NCBI GenBank assembly: GCA_902585605.1
Contig: CACIED010000001.1
Location: forward strand, 310,001 to 374,000
Reading direction: 5' to 3'
From: an uncultured Alphaproteobacteria bacterium
GTDB lineage: Bacteria > Pseudomonadota > Alphaproteobacteria > HIMB59 > GCA-002718135
Length of the DNA: 64,000 bases
In this document: positions 27,222 through 33,623 of the stretch, piece after piece
Layout of the letters: each line of letters begins with the position of its first letter
Position numbering within the stretch: position 1 is the stretch's first letter
Made by a program: the position numbers and the translations under genes
Notes under the pieces: model-generated
Seen by the model: only the letters and a program-made list of their open reading frames with translations
Databases searched by the model: none
What the model was told of the DNA's origin: nothing

Positions 27222-28202
27222 TTAAAATATATTGTTGCTTTCTATAAGTTTTTTTAATTCATCAATGTCTACAGAAATATCTTTTCTCAAATCTTCGCCG
27301 GTTTTTATTGTTTGATCAAAAGAATAAAGTGTAAATCTTTTATTTAAATTAATTTTTTTTGAAAAGTCTCCATCTAAATTTGATCTTATTTCAACAACAT
27401 TTATATCATTAGGTGTAAACATTAAATTAGCCATACTGGCACCACTTGGAATTATTATATTTTTTGCTTCTGAAAAAATTTTAAACTGTTCTTCTATGTC
27501 TAAATCAAAACAGTCTATAATATCATAGTCATATTGCTTTATGAAATTTATAATTTTCTCTTCGTTTAAAACCCTTCTTCTAACTGCATTTCCTCTCTTA
27601 ACATATAAATTTTTCTTTTTTTTCTTTACGATAAAGTCTTTAGAAATTTGATTTAAAAAATTAGAAGCAAAACTAATACTTGGCCTTGATGAAAATATTA
27701 ATTTTTCAAAACTATAAACTAGATTATTTTGGTTAATTTTTAAAAAATCTATCTCTTGTATATTTAATTTTCTCAAGACTTTACTCATAAAATTAAAAAA
27801 CTTTTTAGGTAGTCTATCAGAAACAATTACCTTAATTTTTTTATGTGACAAATATTTTAAACATAAAAGTCGAGGTATGAAATCTATTAAAAAATGCCAA
27901 TAGTTTTCTTCAGCACCAAATAAAAAGTAAGTGCCTTTTATTTGAGGAATAAGTTTTAAGTTTTGTTTAATTTCATTCTGACGATTTATAATTTCTTTAT
28001 GATGTTTATAACTAGAGAGGTATCTTTCAAAATCATTAAAAATAAAAAAATCATTACTAATAACAGACCATAACCGAGGATTCAAAAAAACATTATTAAA
28101 TTCAGTAAATAATAATTTGTTATCTGTATTATCATCTAATTTTATTTCTCCAATTTTTAATTTTTTATCTAATATATATTTAAAAAAGCTTATTTCTTTC
28201 AT
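27222..28202 (-). CDS. Glycosyltransferase family 61-like (DUF563) protein
   Basis: The 326-aa protein carries the GT61/DUF563 pattern: AEENYWHFLIDFIPRLLCL (about residues 96-115), LYVKRGNAVRRRVLNEEKII (about 200-220), a VF/IFSEAKNIIIPSGASMANLMF segment with the usual HGAxxxN motif as SGASMAN, and VVEIRSN. The His of the HGA motif is Ser here. The family transfers xylose, GlcNAc and related sugars. It is the first gene of a three-gene leftward glycan set. Confidence 0.8.
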   Translation of the reverse strand: MKEISFFKYILDKKLKIGEIKLDDNTDNKLLFTEFNNVFLNPRLWSVISNDFFIFNDFERYLSSYKHHKEIINRQNEIKQNLKLIPQIKGTYFLFGAEENYWHFLIDFIPRLLCLKYLSHKKIKVIVSDRLPKKFFNFMSKVLRKLNIQEIDFLKINQNNLVYSFEKLIFSSRPSISFASNFLNQISKDFIVKKKKKNLYVKRGNAVRRRVLNEEKIINFIKQYDYDIIDCFDLDIEEQFKIFSEAKNIIIPSGASMANLMFTPNDINVVEIRSNLDGDFSKKINLNKRFTLYSFDQTIKTGEDLRKDISVDIDELKKLIESNNIF

Positions 28203-28550
28203 ATTTTAATTTATAAAAGTCAGGTTATTTATAAATATAACAATTTTAATCATATTATTTTCATTTAACATCTCAAAGAATTGTATTGCTAATATCCTAT
28301 CTTTTTTATTAAAATATAAAATGTTTTATTGCTACACGATAATTATTTTAAAGTTTTAAAGTTAAAAATATCCAGTTTGTTATAAATATTTAATGTTAAA
28401 TCTTATATTTTACTATAGGATTTTTAAATTTATTCAATCAGGCTTAGTAGTTAATTTCGACTTTAAATAAATGTTTATTAAGAATTAAAAGTGTTATTTT
28501 GTGATTTCTTCATTTAATAAATATTCAGAATATGAAATACTGTTTAATAT
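28203..28550. other. Gene-free AT-rich spacer (about 350 bases)
   Basis: This stretch between the divergent GT61-like gene and the small secreted protein gene has no ORF worth calling, no tRNA, and no hairpin with a T-run that I can see. It must contain the promoters of both flanking genes, but no convincing -35/-10 pair stands out against the AT-rich background. Confidence 0.6.
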
Positions 28551-28835
28551 ATGAAAAAAATAAAATTATTTTCTATCATTCTTTTTATTGTTTTTTTTAT
28601 TCCTTCTAAATCTTTTGGAGAGTTATTACCAGATGTGAAAATTAATCATATTGTAAGCATCCATGGTAAACCCACATTTATGAATGTATTTGGCCAAAGC
28701 AATATAATTACAAGGTTTTTTTGGTTAGAAAAAAATTATACTATATCTTGCTATATTGATTTGGCACAATCTGAATGCAATATTGATGGCGATTTGACTT
28801 CTAGTGAGTTCATAAAAGAGTACCTAAATAAATAA
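28551..28835 (+). CDS. Small exported protein of unknown function
   Basis: The 94-aa protein has a clear signal peptide (KKIKLFSIILFIVFFIPSKSFG, cleavage after about residue 23). The short mature part contains two cysteines (SCYIDL and ECNID), which could pair in the periplasm. I do not recognise a family. It is the last host gene before the island boundary at 28888 and may be monocistronic. Confidence 0.7.
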   Translation: MKKIKLFSIILFIVFFIPSKSFGELLPDVKINHIVSIHGKPTFMNVFGQSNIITRFFWLEKNYTISCYIDLAQSECNIDGDLTSSEFIKEYLNK

Positions 28836-28887
28836 TTTATCACATTGTTTATTAACTAAAATTTATTGAGTGAAAAAACTAGTGTTG

Positions 28888-28938
28888 TTGGAGCGGGCGA
28901 AGGGATTCGAACCCTCGACTTCAACCTTGGCAAGGTTG
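28888..28938. repeat. Left attachment-site repeat (tRNA-Gly 3' fragment)
   Basis: These 51 bases match 31591-31641 exactly. They correspond to the CCA end, acceptor 3' strand, T-arm, variable region and anticodon stem-loop of tRNA-Gly. The D-arm half is absent and the sequence after 28938 diverges (GGTTAAG instead of CGCTCTA), so this is an att remnant, not a functional tRNA. Confidence 0.93.
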
Positions 28939-28995
28939 GGTTAAGTACTAATTATACGCTGTATATAAACAACTTCTTCAAAATATTTTTTCCTT

Positions 28996-29012
28996 GTCAC
29001 TGATTGGTCACA
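28996..29012 (+). repeat. Left-end phased GTCAC repeats (candidate integrase arm sites)
   Basis: GTCAC occurs at 28996 and 29007, exactly 11 bp apart, starting 58 bp inside the left core repeat. The same word at the same spacing occurs three times at the right end of the island. Paired arrays near both cores, on the same face of the helix, are what arm-type sites of tyrosine integrases look like. An inverted repeat TAACCTA/TAGGTTA (29019-29025 and 29036-29042) lies just inside and could bind an excisionase or host factor. Confidence 0.6.
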
Positions 29013-29054
29013 TCAAAATAACCTAAATAAAATTCTAGGTTAGGTTGAACATTC

Positions 29055-29098
29055 TATGTAATTCTTATGTAATTATTATGTAATTACTATGTAAAAAT
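29055..29098 (+). repeat. Four ATGTAA repeats at 11-bp pitch (iterons or second arm-site set)
   Basis: TATGTAATTCT, TATGTAATTAT, TATGTAATTAC and TATGTAAAAAT follow each other without gaps, starting at 29055, 29066, 29077 and 29088. One repeat per helical turn suggests cooperative binding of one protein. They may be replication iterons for the island or a second class of recombination arm sites. No such array was noticed elsewhere in the window. Confidence 0.65.
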
Positions 29099-29135
29099 TT
29101 ATTATTTTTTATAAAAATTGATAAGTTTTTTTCAA

Positions 29136-29175
29136 TTGACAAGAATTATTCTCAAATATATCGATAAATCGATAA
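29136..29175 (+). promoter_or_regulatory. Candidate island promoter with tandem operator
   Basis: TTGACA (29136-29141) is a perfect -35. At 15-17 bp spacing lie the weak -10 candidates TATATC and TATCGA (29157-29164). An exact tandem duplication ATCGATAA-ATCGATAA (29160-29175) overlaps the -10 and start region, a good position for a repressor. It would transcribe the cargo operon through a leader of about 250 nt. Confidence 0.4.
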
Positions 29176-29428
29176 TAAGAAAAAAATTAATTTATTCACA
29201 TTATTAATATTTTATTAACTTAAAATTTTCCGTAATTGTTGTCATTTAATTAGAATCAATTAAACAAAAAAAAAGTAGAGCCACGGTAATGACTCTACTT
29301 AAATAAGCCCCACGGGCTTGCTATTTAGAATTCTTTTTTTAGAATTTTTGTATTTAAAATTCAAGTAGGAAAAAGAGGATAATATTTTTTTCTGTGGGTC
29401 GTGGGGCTACAAGTAACGGAGGGTCTTT
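29165..29428 (+). ncRNA. Putative structured 5' leader of the island operon
   Basis: Several RNA stems can be drawn by hand. AAGTAGAG/CTCTACTT (29273-29280 with 29293-29300) encloses a 12-nt loop. AAGCCC/GGGCTT (29305-29310 with 29314-29319) has a CAC loop. AGCCCCAC (29306-29313) can instead pair with GTGGGGCT (29401-29408), ten bases before the ribosome-binding site GGAGGG (29418-29423). The last two stems share bases and exclude each other, so the leader may switch. Both upstream hairpin loops contain CCACGG. No ORF of note lies here and no known riboswitch class is recognised. Confidence 0.45.
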
Positions 29429-29641
29429 ATGACCAAAAATATTATTGATAGAACTGCTTGTTGGAAAGCAGCAATTGAAGAAGTAGAATCCCTTAAAGAG
29501 AAAGGGATGTCACCAACAGAAACAGCCTACGATTGTGGAATAGACTTTTGCATAGAGCCATCTTGGGATGATGTAATTGAATTATATTTTAATAAAAATA
29601 TGAATGGATATTTTTTTGTTCAAGAGGAGAACAATTCATGA
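29429..29641 (+). CDS. Island protein of unknown function (70 aa)
   Basis: The 70-aa acidic protein contains the words WKAAIEEVESLKEKGMSPTE, ETAYDCGIDFCIEPSWDDVIELYF and two cysteines near residues 36 and 42. No family is recognised. It has the strongest ribosome-binding site in the island (GGAGGG, 5 bases before ATG) and overlaps the HNH gene by 4 bases (ATGA), so it is the translated lead gene of the operon. A regulator, replication accessory or anti-phage effector partner are all possible; there is no direct evidence for any. Confidence 0.75.
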   Translation: MTKNIIDRTACWKAAIEEVESLKEKGMSPTETAYDCGIDFCIEPSWDDVIELYFNKNMNGYFFVQEENNS

Positions 29642-29922
29642 ACTCAAGAACATTTAATTCTAAACAAAAATTTGCTTTAATTCTTCAATCGGGTGGAAGA
29701 TGTGAAAGTTGTAATAAAAAGCTTGAAGATTGTGATGTTCATTTTAATCATAATCAACCCTACTCATTAGGAGGTAAAAGCAAGGTTGAAAATGGAAGTG
29801 CCTATTGTGCGAGATGTAATCTTAAGCTTGGAAATTCTTTTCCTGGCCTAAATAAAATTAAACTTCGAAAATGGCAGCAACAAACATTAGTTATATTGAT
29901 GGAGAAGATGAATGATAAATAA
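29638..29922 (+). CDS. HNH endonuclease domain protein (94 aa)
   Basis: The zinc cysteines C22/C25 (RCESCN) and C57/C60 (YCARCN) frame an HNH core with H35, N37/H38 and N52 (HFNHNQPYSLGGKSKVENG). The last 20 residues, LRKWQQQTLVILMEKM, do not belong to an HNH fold. LRxWQ is the adenine-recognising Q-motif-like start of SF2 helicases. The next gene starts inside this one (overlap 29912-29922, +1 frame) and begins almost directly at Walker A. The two genes therefore look like one HNH-helicase protein split at a short A-run, or a genuinely coupled two-subunit enzyme. Confidence 0.88.
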   Translation: MNSRTFNSKQKFALILQSGGRCESCNKKLEDCDVHFNHNQPYSLGGKSKVENGSAYCARCNLKLGNSFPGLNKIKLRKWQQQTLVILMEKMNDK

Positions 29923-31447
29923 TAGAATTATAAACACCCTATCTGTAGCTCCTGGTTGTGGCAAAACAATAGCAGGACTTGCTCATGCAAAATTACTAAT
30001 ATCACTTAACAAAATTGATTTTGTTGTTGTTGGAGCACCACTCACCACTATTAAAAGTAGTTGGGGTAGAGATGCAAAAAAGTATTTTAAGTTAAATTTT
30101 GCACACGAAATATCAAACTCAAGATTGTGGCATTTGAAAATTGGCGCACCTAAAGACTTAGATGGAATAATTTGTACTTATGCACAAATGGCTAGAAGTA
30201 TTGATATGTATAAAACTCTTCTTATGAATAAGAGAGTTTGTTTGATAGCTGATGAAATTCATCATTTAGCTGAAGAAAACACATGGGGAGCTGCAATTGA
30301 TGATATTTTTTCAAGAGCAGTCTGTATTGTGGCTTTATCAGGAACTCCATGGAGGTCAGATGGTAATGCGATACCTTTTTTAAATTATGATGAAAATGGA
30401 GCTCTGAAAAGTGATTTTGAGTATAATTATCTAGACGGTCTTCGTGATGGACATCTAAGAATTATAAATTTTCATCCTTATGATGGTCAACATTCATGGA
30501 GGGTAAATTCAGAAATAATTTCCAAAAACTTTCAAGATGAATTGAATAAACATGAACAATCACAAATATTAAGAACCGCACTTCTAACTAATAATGGATT
30601 AGTTGATAGTATGATTCTTGATGCAGATAGAGTTCTTTCAACTCAGTCTTCCAAATTCCCAGCCAAAGGTTTAATAGTAGCTATTGACCAAAGTCACGCT
30701 CGAGACTTAGCAAAGCGAGTTTTTAGGCTTACTGGTCACAAACCATTTGTAGCGACATCAGAAAATATAAAAACTTCAAAACAACTTGATGCATTTTCTG
30801 AAAATACTTCAATAAGATATGCTGTTACTTGTAAAAAGATAAGTGAAGGATTTGATGATAAGTTCTTAACTACTTTAGTTTATGCTTCGAATATTAAGCA
30901 GAGGTTGTTTTTTGACCAAACAGTTGGCAGAGTTGTTAGAAAGCTTAATAAAATTTCTACTGAAAACCAAGTAGCAAATATTTTTTTTCCTGCACATCCA
31001 TTATTAACATCTTACGCAGAAGATTACGAAAAACAAAAAGATATTTATCTTAGTACAAAATCTGAAGGTTTAGAGAGAATTGGTTATGATGTAGAAAGGA
31101 CATCTAGCTTTCACCCTCTTTCATCTGAGGGTAGGAAAATGGATACAATTGTTAAAGATTTAAAGCTAATTGAAAATACTCAAAAAGAAAATATTGAAAA
31201 TGTTTCAGAAATAGTAGCGGGAATTGATGTTAACGATATTTCTTGGGATGAAGAAATTAGGCTAAGGTCTGGTCTTTGTAATAAAATGATAAATCGGATT
31301 GCATTACACACTGGTGAAAACCAAAGAGAAGTTAATTATCGTTTCTTTGAGGCTGGTGGGAAAAGAGTAAATGCGTCTTCTTTAGATGATATTAAATACA
31401 AACAATCATGGTTAGAGTCTGAAATAAAAAAATTGGGTATCATTTAA
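29912..31447 (+). CDS. SF2 DEAD/DEAH-type helicase (511 aa)
   Basis: Helicase motifs are Walker A APGCGKT (13-19), Walker B/motif II DEIH (114-117), motif III SGT (143-145) and motif VI QTVGRVVR (336-343). The N-terminus is too short: motif I starts at residue 13, and the usual LRxWQ motif lies at the end of the preceding HNH protein. A C-terminal helical region (about 455-511, RSGLCNKMINRIALHTG ... LESEIKKL) may bind DNA. Related helicases occur in phages, satellites and restriction-type defence. No methyltransferase or specificity subunit is nearby. A terminator hairpin follows 11 bases after the stop codon. Confidence 0.9.
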   Translation: MINNRIINTLSVAPGCGKTIAGLAHAKLLISLNKIDFVVVGAPLTTIKSSWGRDAKKYFKLNFAHEISNSRLWHLKIGAPKDLDGIICTYAQMARSIDMYKTLLMNKRVCLIADEIHHLAEENTWGAAIDDIFSRAVCIVALSGTPWRSDGNAIPFLNYDENGALKSDFEYNYLDGLRDGHLRIINFHPYDGQHSWRVNSEIISKNFQDELNKHEQSQILRTALLTNNGLVDSMILDADRVLSTQSSKFPAKGLIVAIDQSHARDLAKRVFRLTGHKPFVATSENIKTSKQLDAFSENTSIRYAVTCKKISEGFDDKFLTTLVYASNIKQRLFFDQTVGRVVRKLNKISTENQVANIFFPAHPLLTSYAEDYEKQKDIYLSTKSEGLERIGYDVERTSSFHPLSSEGRKMDTIVKDLKLIENTQKENIENVSEIVAGIDVNDISWDEEIRLRSGLCNKMINRIALHTGENQREVNYRFFEAGGKRVNASSLDDIKYKQSWLESEIKKLGII

Positions 31448-31458
31448 TAATATATTTC

Positions 31459-31493
31459 ATCTAGGCACAAATTTATTGTGCCTAGATTATTTT
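31459..31493 (+). terminator. Intrinsic terminator of the island operon
   Basis: ATCTAGGCACAA (31459-31470) and TTGTGCCTAGAT (31476-31487) form a perfect 12-bp stem with a 5-base loop, followed by a short T-rich run. It closes the HNH-helicase operon and separates it from the right-end recombination sites. Confidence 0.85.
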
Positions 31494-31495
31494 CT

Positions 31496-31523
31496 GTCAC
31501 ACTGATGTCACACTCTTGTCACA
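31496..31523 (+). repeat. Right-end phased GTCACA repeats (candidate integrase arm sites)
   Basis: GTCACA occurs at 31496, 31507 and 31518, exactly 11 bp apart, ending 67 bp before the right core repeat. These are the same words and pitch as the pair at the left end. In a circular form the two arrays would flank the core at similar distances, as in a lambda-type attP. Confidence 0.62.
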
Positions 31524-31590
31524 ACCAGGATATAAAGATGAGAAAGTTTTAAAAAACTTAACAGACAAAAGAGAGAGTTTGTGGGGTTTA

Positions 31591-31641
31591 TTGGAGCGGG
31601 CGAAGGGATTCGAACCCTCGACTTCAACCTTGGCAAGGTTG
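31591..31641. repeat. Right attachment-site repeat within tRNA-Gly
   Basis: This 51-bp block is identical to 28888-28938. It forms the 3' part of the intact tRNA gene, from just beyond the CCA end through the anticodon stem. The crossover would lie within it, so insertion kept the tRNA functional. Confidence 0.93.
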
Positions 31642-31666
31642 CGCTCTACCCCTGAGCTACGCCCGC
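31592..31666 (-). tRNA. tRNA-Gly (GCC anticodon)
   Basis: The reverse complement folds as a full cloverleaf of 75 nt with CCA encoded. The acceptor stem is GCGGGCG/CGCCCGC, the D-arm AGCTCAGGGGTAGAGC, the anticodon stem CAACC/GGTTG with loop TTGCCAA (GCC), and the T-arm GAGGG TTCGAAT CCC. It is transcribed leftward and is the insertion target of the adjoining island. Confidence 0.97.
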
Positions 31667-31720
31667 TTAGATTACACAATTACCACTTTATGTTTATAAG
31701 TCAATATTTGAGAAAATGAT

Positions 31721-32539
31721 TTATTTAAATCTTCTTCTATAAACAACATCAACTAGCAACATATGAGGAAGGGTCAATGCAGCAAGACCGATGAAAATTA
31801 CTTTTAGTATTGACTCATATAGCGAGAAATTTTGAACTAAATAGTAAATAACTACTAAACCACCAAACCAAGAGATTACTGTAAAAAGTGATGTTGAGTA
31901 AATAACAAATTTTTTATTTGTTAAATTTGAATAAATATTTTTAATCAAATGTTTTAGATGTTTATACGTATGGAAAAAACAAAAATATATTGCAAAGCTT
32001 AGCAGTGGGTCAAGGAAATAAAAAATTAATAAAAGAAATAAAATTTCAATAACTCCTTTTCTTAATTTATCTTCAAAGAAAGATAAGTAAGTAAAGTATA
32101 TTATTGACAGTAGAGTTAAAAAATATGGAATAAAAAAATATTTTTGAATAAAATAAATTTTATCATTAGTAAGATATTCAAATATCAAAAAAGATTGATT
32201 TTCATTAAAAAATATAATTCCAAAAATAATAGTCATTCCATATGTAAAGCTCACAGAATATTTGTATTTTTTGATTCTAAAATTTGTCCAATCACATAAT
32301 CCAAAATGAATAATAGTCATTATTATAAAAATAGTTAATGCAAAAATAGGAAAGTATAACCAAAATATAACTACTAAGAAAAATAGAACGATGTAGTAAA
32401 AAAGAAATTGTATAAATTGAATTTTTTTATTAAATCCTACCAATGCAGCAACTGCACCATCAAATGAACCATGAGGAAGCCCGATAAAAAATATTAATAA
32501 AAAAGAAATAATATTTAAAATTGTAAGATCGGCCAACAT
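31721..32539 (-). CDS. blh: Blh, beta-carotene 15,15'-dioxygenase (retinal-forming)
   Basis: The 272-aa integral membrane protein has about seven to eight helices and belongs to the Brp/Blh family. Conserved histidine-containing segments are GLPHGSFDGAVA near the N-terminus, IIHFGLCDW, FFHTYKHLKHL and LPHMLLVDVVYRRRF. It cleaves beta-carotene into two retinal molecules, the chromophore of proteorhodopsin. It is the last gene of the crtI-crtB-crtY-blh operon, 1 base after crtY. No rhodopsin gene is in the window. Confidence 0.93.
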   Translation of the reverse strand: MLADLTILNIISFLLIFFIGLPHGSFDGAVAALVGFNKKIQFIQFLFYYIVLFFLVVIFWLYFPIFALTIFIIMTIIHFGLCDWTNFRIKKYKYSVSFTYGMTIIFGIIFFNENQSFLIFEYLTNDKIYFIQKYFFIPYFLTLLSIIYFTYLSFFEDKLRKGVIEILFLLLIFYFLDPLLSFAIYFCFFHTYKHLKHLIKNIYSNLTNKKFVIYSTSLFTVISWFGGLVVIYYLVQNFSLYESILKVIFIGLAALTLPHMLLVDVVYRRRFK

Positions 32540-32540
32540 C

Positions 32541-33623
32541 TTACTTAAATAGTTCTTTTATAAATGGTAGCTTAGGCATACTTTTAATAATTTTAAATTT
32601 AGTTAATAAATTTGAATCTCCCATCATAAAACTTTGAAACTCATTTCCATTTAGATTAGATGCAAGTTTAATAAATGATTGCCCATCTTCATTATTATTT
32701 TTCAAATAGTTAATAAAAATTTTATCCATTTTTCTCTCTAAAAATTTATGTATATTTACAGAATTTTTCTTGGAATATTTTAATAATTGGATTTGTTTTA
32801 TTAGAAATGAAAAAGCGTATCCAGTTGAAGGTTTACACGCGCCTCCTCTAATACCAATATTAAAAATGTTAGAACTTAATGAATTTTTTTCAGCCGCAAT
32901 AAACATTGGTATTATACCCTTTTCAGCACTAGTTTCTTTAAATTCAATTATGTTTTTTTGTTTTAGGTATTTATATATTCTTTCTCTGTACCAGGAGTTA
33001 TCAAAAATATCTTTTGAAAATACAGTAGACTCTACAAGAGCCTTGTTATGGCTAAATGGTAAAATATAAATAAAATGTAATAGGTTTTTTTCACCAGTAA
33101 AATACATTAAAGTTAATTGATTTTCGTTAAAAGTATTATCTGGAACAGTTATATTAATTCCATAGAAATGTTGAAGTAATTCACCCTTTTTTTCTTTTAT
33201 AGATCTTGAGTCATATATTTTTTCAGCATAATATTCAGTGTTCTCATCTGTAATTACTTTAAAATAATTTTTTATAGGAAAGTATTTAGCAACCTTTTCA
33301 TTTTTAATTACTAGTTTATTTTTAGTTTCTAAGCAGAAGTTTTTCCACTTATTAAAACTAATTACACAATAAGGTTTATCACTACTAGTATGTATTATGT
33401 TAATTTTTTTATTTCCGATAGTCCATCGGTACCATTTTTTTTCAATAATATTTTCAAATGGTTTCATCCAGTCCGTTAACCAAAAACCAAAATAATTGTC
33501 TCTTTTATCTATATCTTCGTTTTCAAATGCAATAATTTCATTAGAACTATCTCCATAAAGAATTTTATTAACAGCTAAACCACTAGGACCTAAACCAATT
33601 ATAGCAGCTTTATAAATTTTCAT
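32541..33623 (-). CDS. crtY: Lycopene beta-cyclase
   Basis: The 360-aa flavoprotein-like cyclase has an N-terminal dinucleotide-binding segment AAIIGLGPSGLAV (about residues 7-19), YDSRSI, a FHFIYILPFS-type block and RGGACKPSTGYAFSFL, matching bacterial CrtY. It closes both ends of lycopene to give beta-carotene. It overlaps crtB by 14 bases. Confidence 0.92.
   Translation of the reverse strand: MKIYKAAIIGLGPSGLAVNKILYGDSSNEIIAFENEDIDKRDNYFGFWLTDWMKPFENIIEKKWYRWTIGNKKINIIHTSSDKPYCVISFNKWKNFCLETKNKLVIKNEKVAKYFPIKNYFKVITDENTEYYAEKIYDSRSIKEKKGELLQHFYGINITVPDNTFNENQLTLMYFTGEKNLLHFIYILPFSHNKALVESTVFSKDIFDNSWYRERIYKYLKQKNIIEFKETSAEKGIIPMFIAAEKNSLSSNIFNIGIRGGACKPSTGYAFSFLIKQIQLLKYSKKNSVNIHKFLERKMDKIFINYLKNNNEDGQSFIKLASNLNGNEFQSFMMGDSNLLTKFKIIKSMPKLPFIKELFK

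Larger units (their letters stand above)
28888..31641. mobile_element. tRNA-Gly-targeted genomic island without an integrase gene
   Basis: The element lies between an intact tRNA-Gly gene on the right and a 51-bp exact copy of that gene's 3' part on the left (28888-28938 and 31591-31641, offset 2703). Inside, both ends carry GTCAC repeats at 11-bp spacing, and the left end has four ATGTAA repeats at 11-bp spacing. The cargo is a three-gene rightward operon (unknown 70 aa, HNH nuclease, SF2 helicase) closed by a terminator. No tyrosine or serine recombinase and no excisionase is encoded on either strand. The layout is what a tyrosine integrase leaves, so the island is non-autonomous or has lost its integrase. 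Confidence 0.85.

Noticed and set aside
28888-28960. Second tRNA-Gly gene
   Set aside because: Only the 3' 51 bases match; the D-arm and 5' acceptor strand are missing, so it is an att remnant.
29638-31447. Complete restriction-modification system
   Set aside because: There is a nuclease and a helicase but no methyltransferase, specificity subunit or McrBC/BREX component in the island.
28939-31590. Integrase or excisionase gene in the island
   Set aside because: Neither strand has an ORF with tyrosine-recombinase (R..HxxR..Y) or serine-recombinase features; the minus strand holds no ORF of useful size.
31497-31719. ORFs of 60 and 67 aa across the tRNA-Gly gene
   Set aside because: They are translations of tRNA sequence; strings such as AKGFEPSTSTLARLRSTPELRP are a well-known artefact of tRNA genes.
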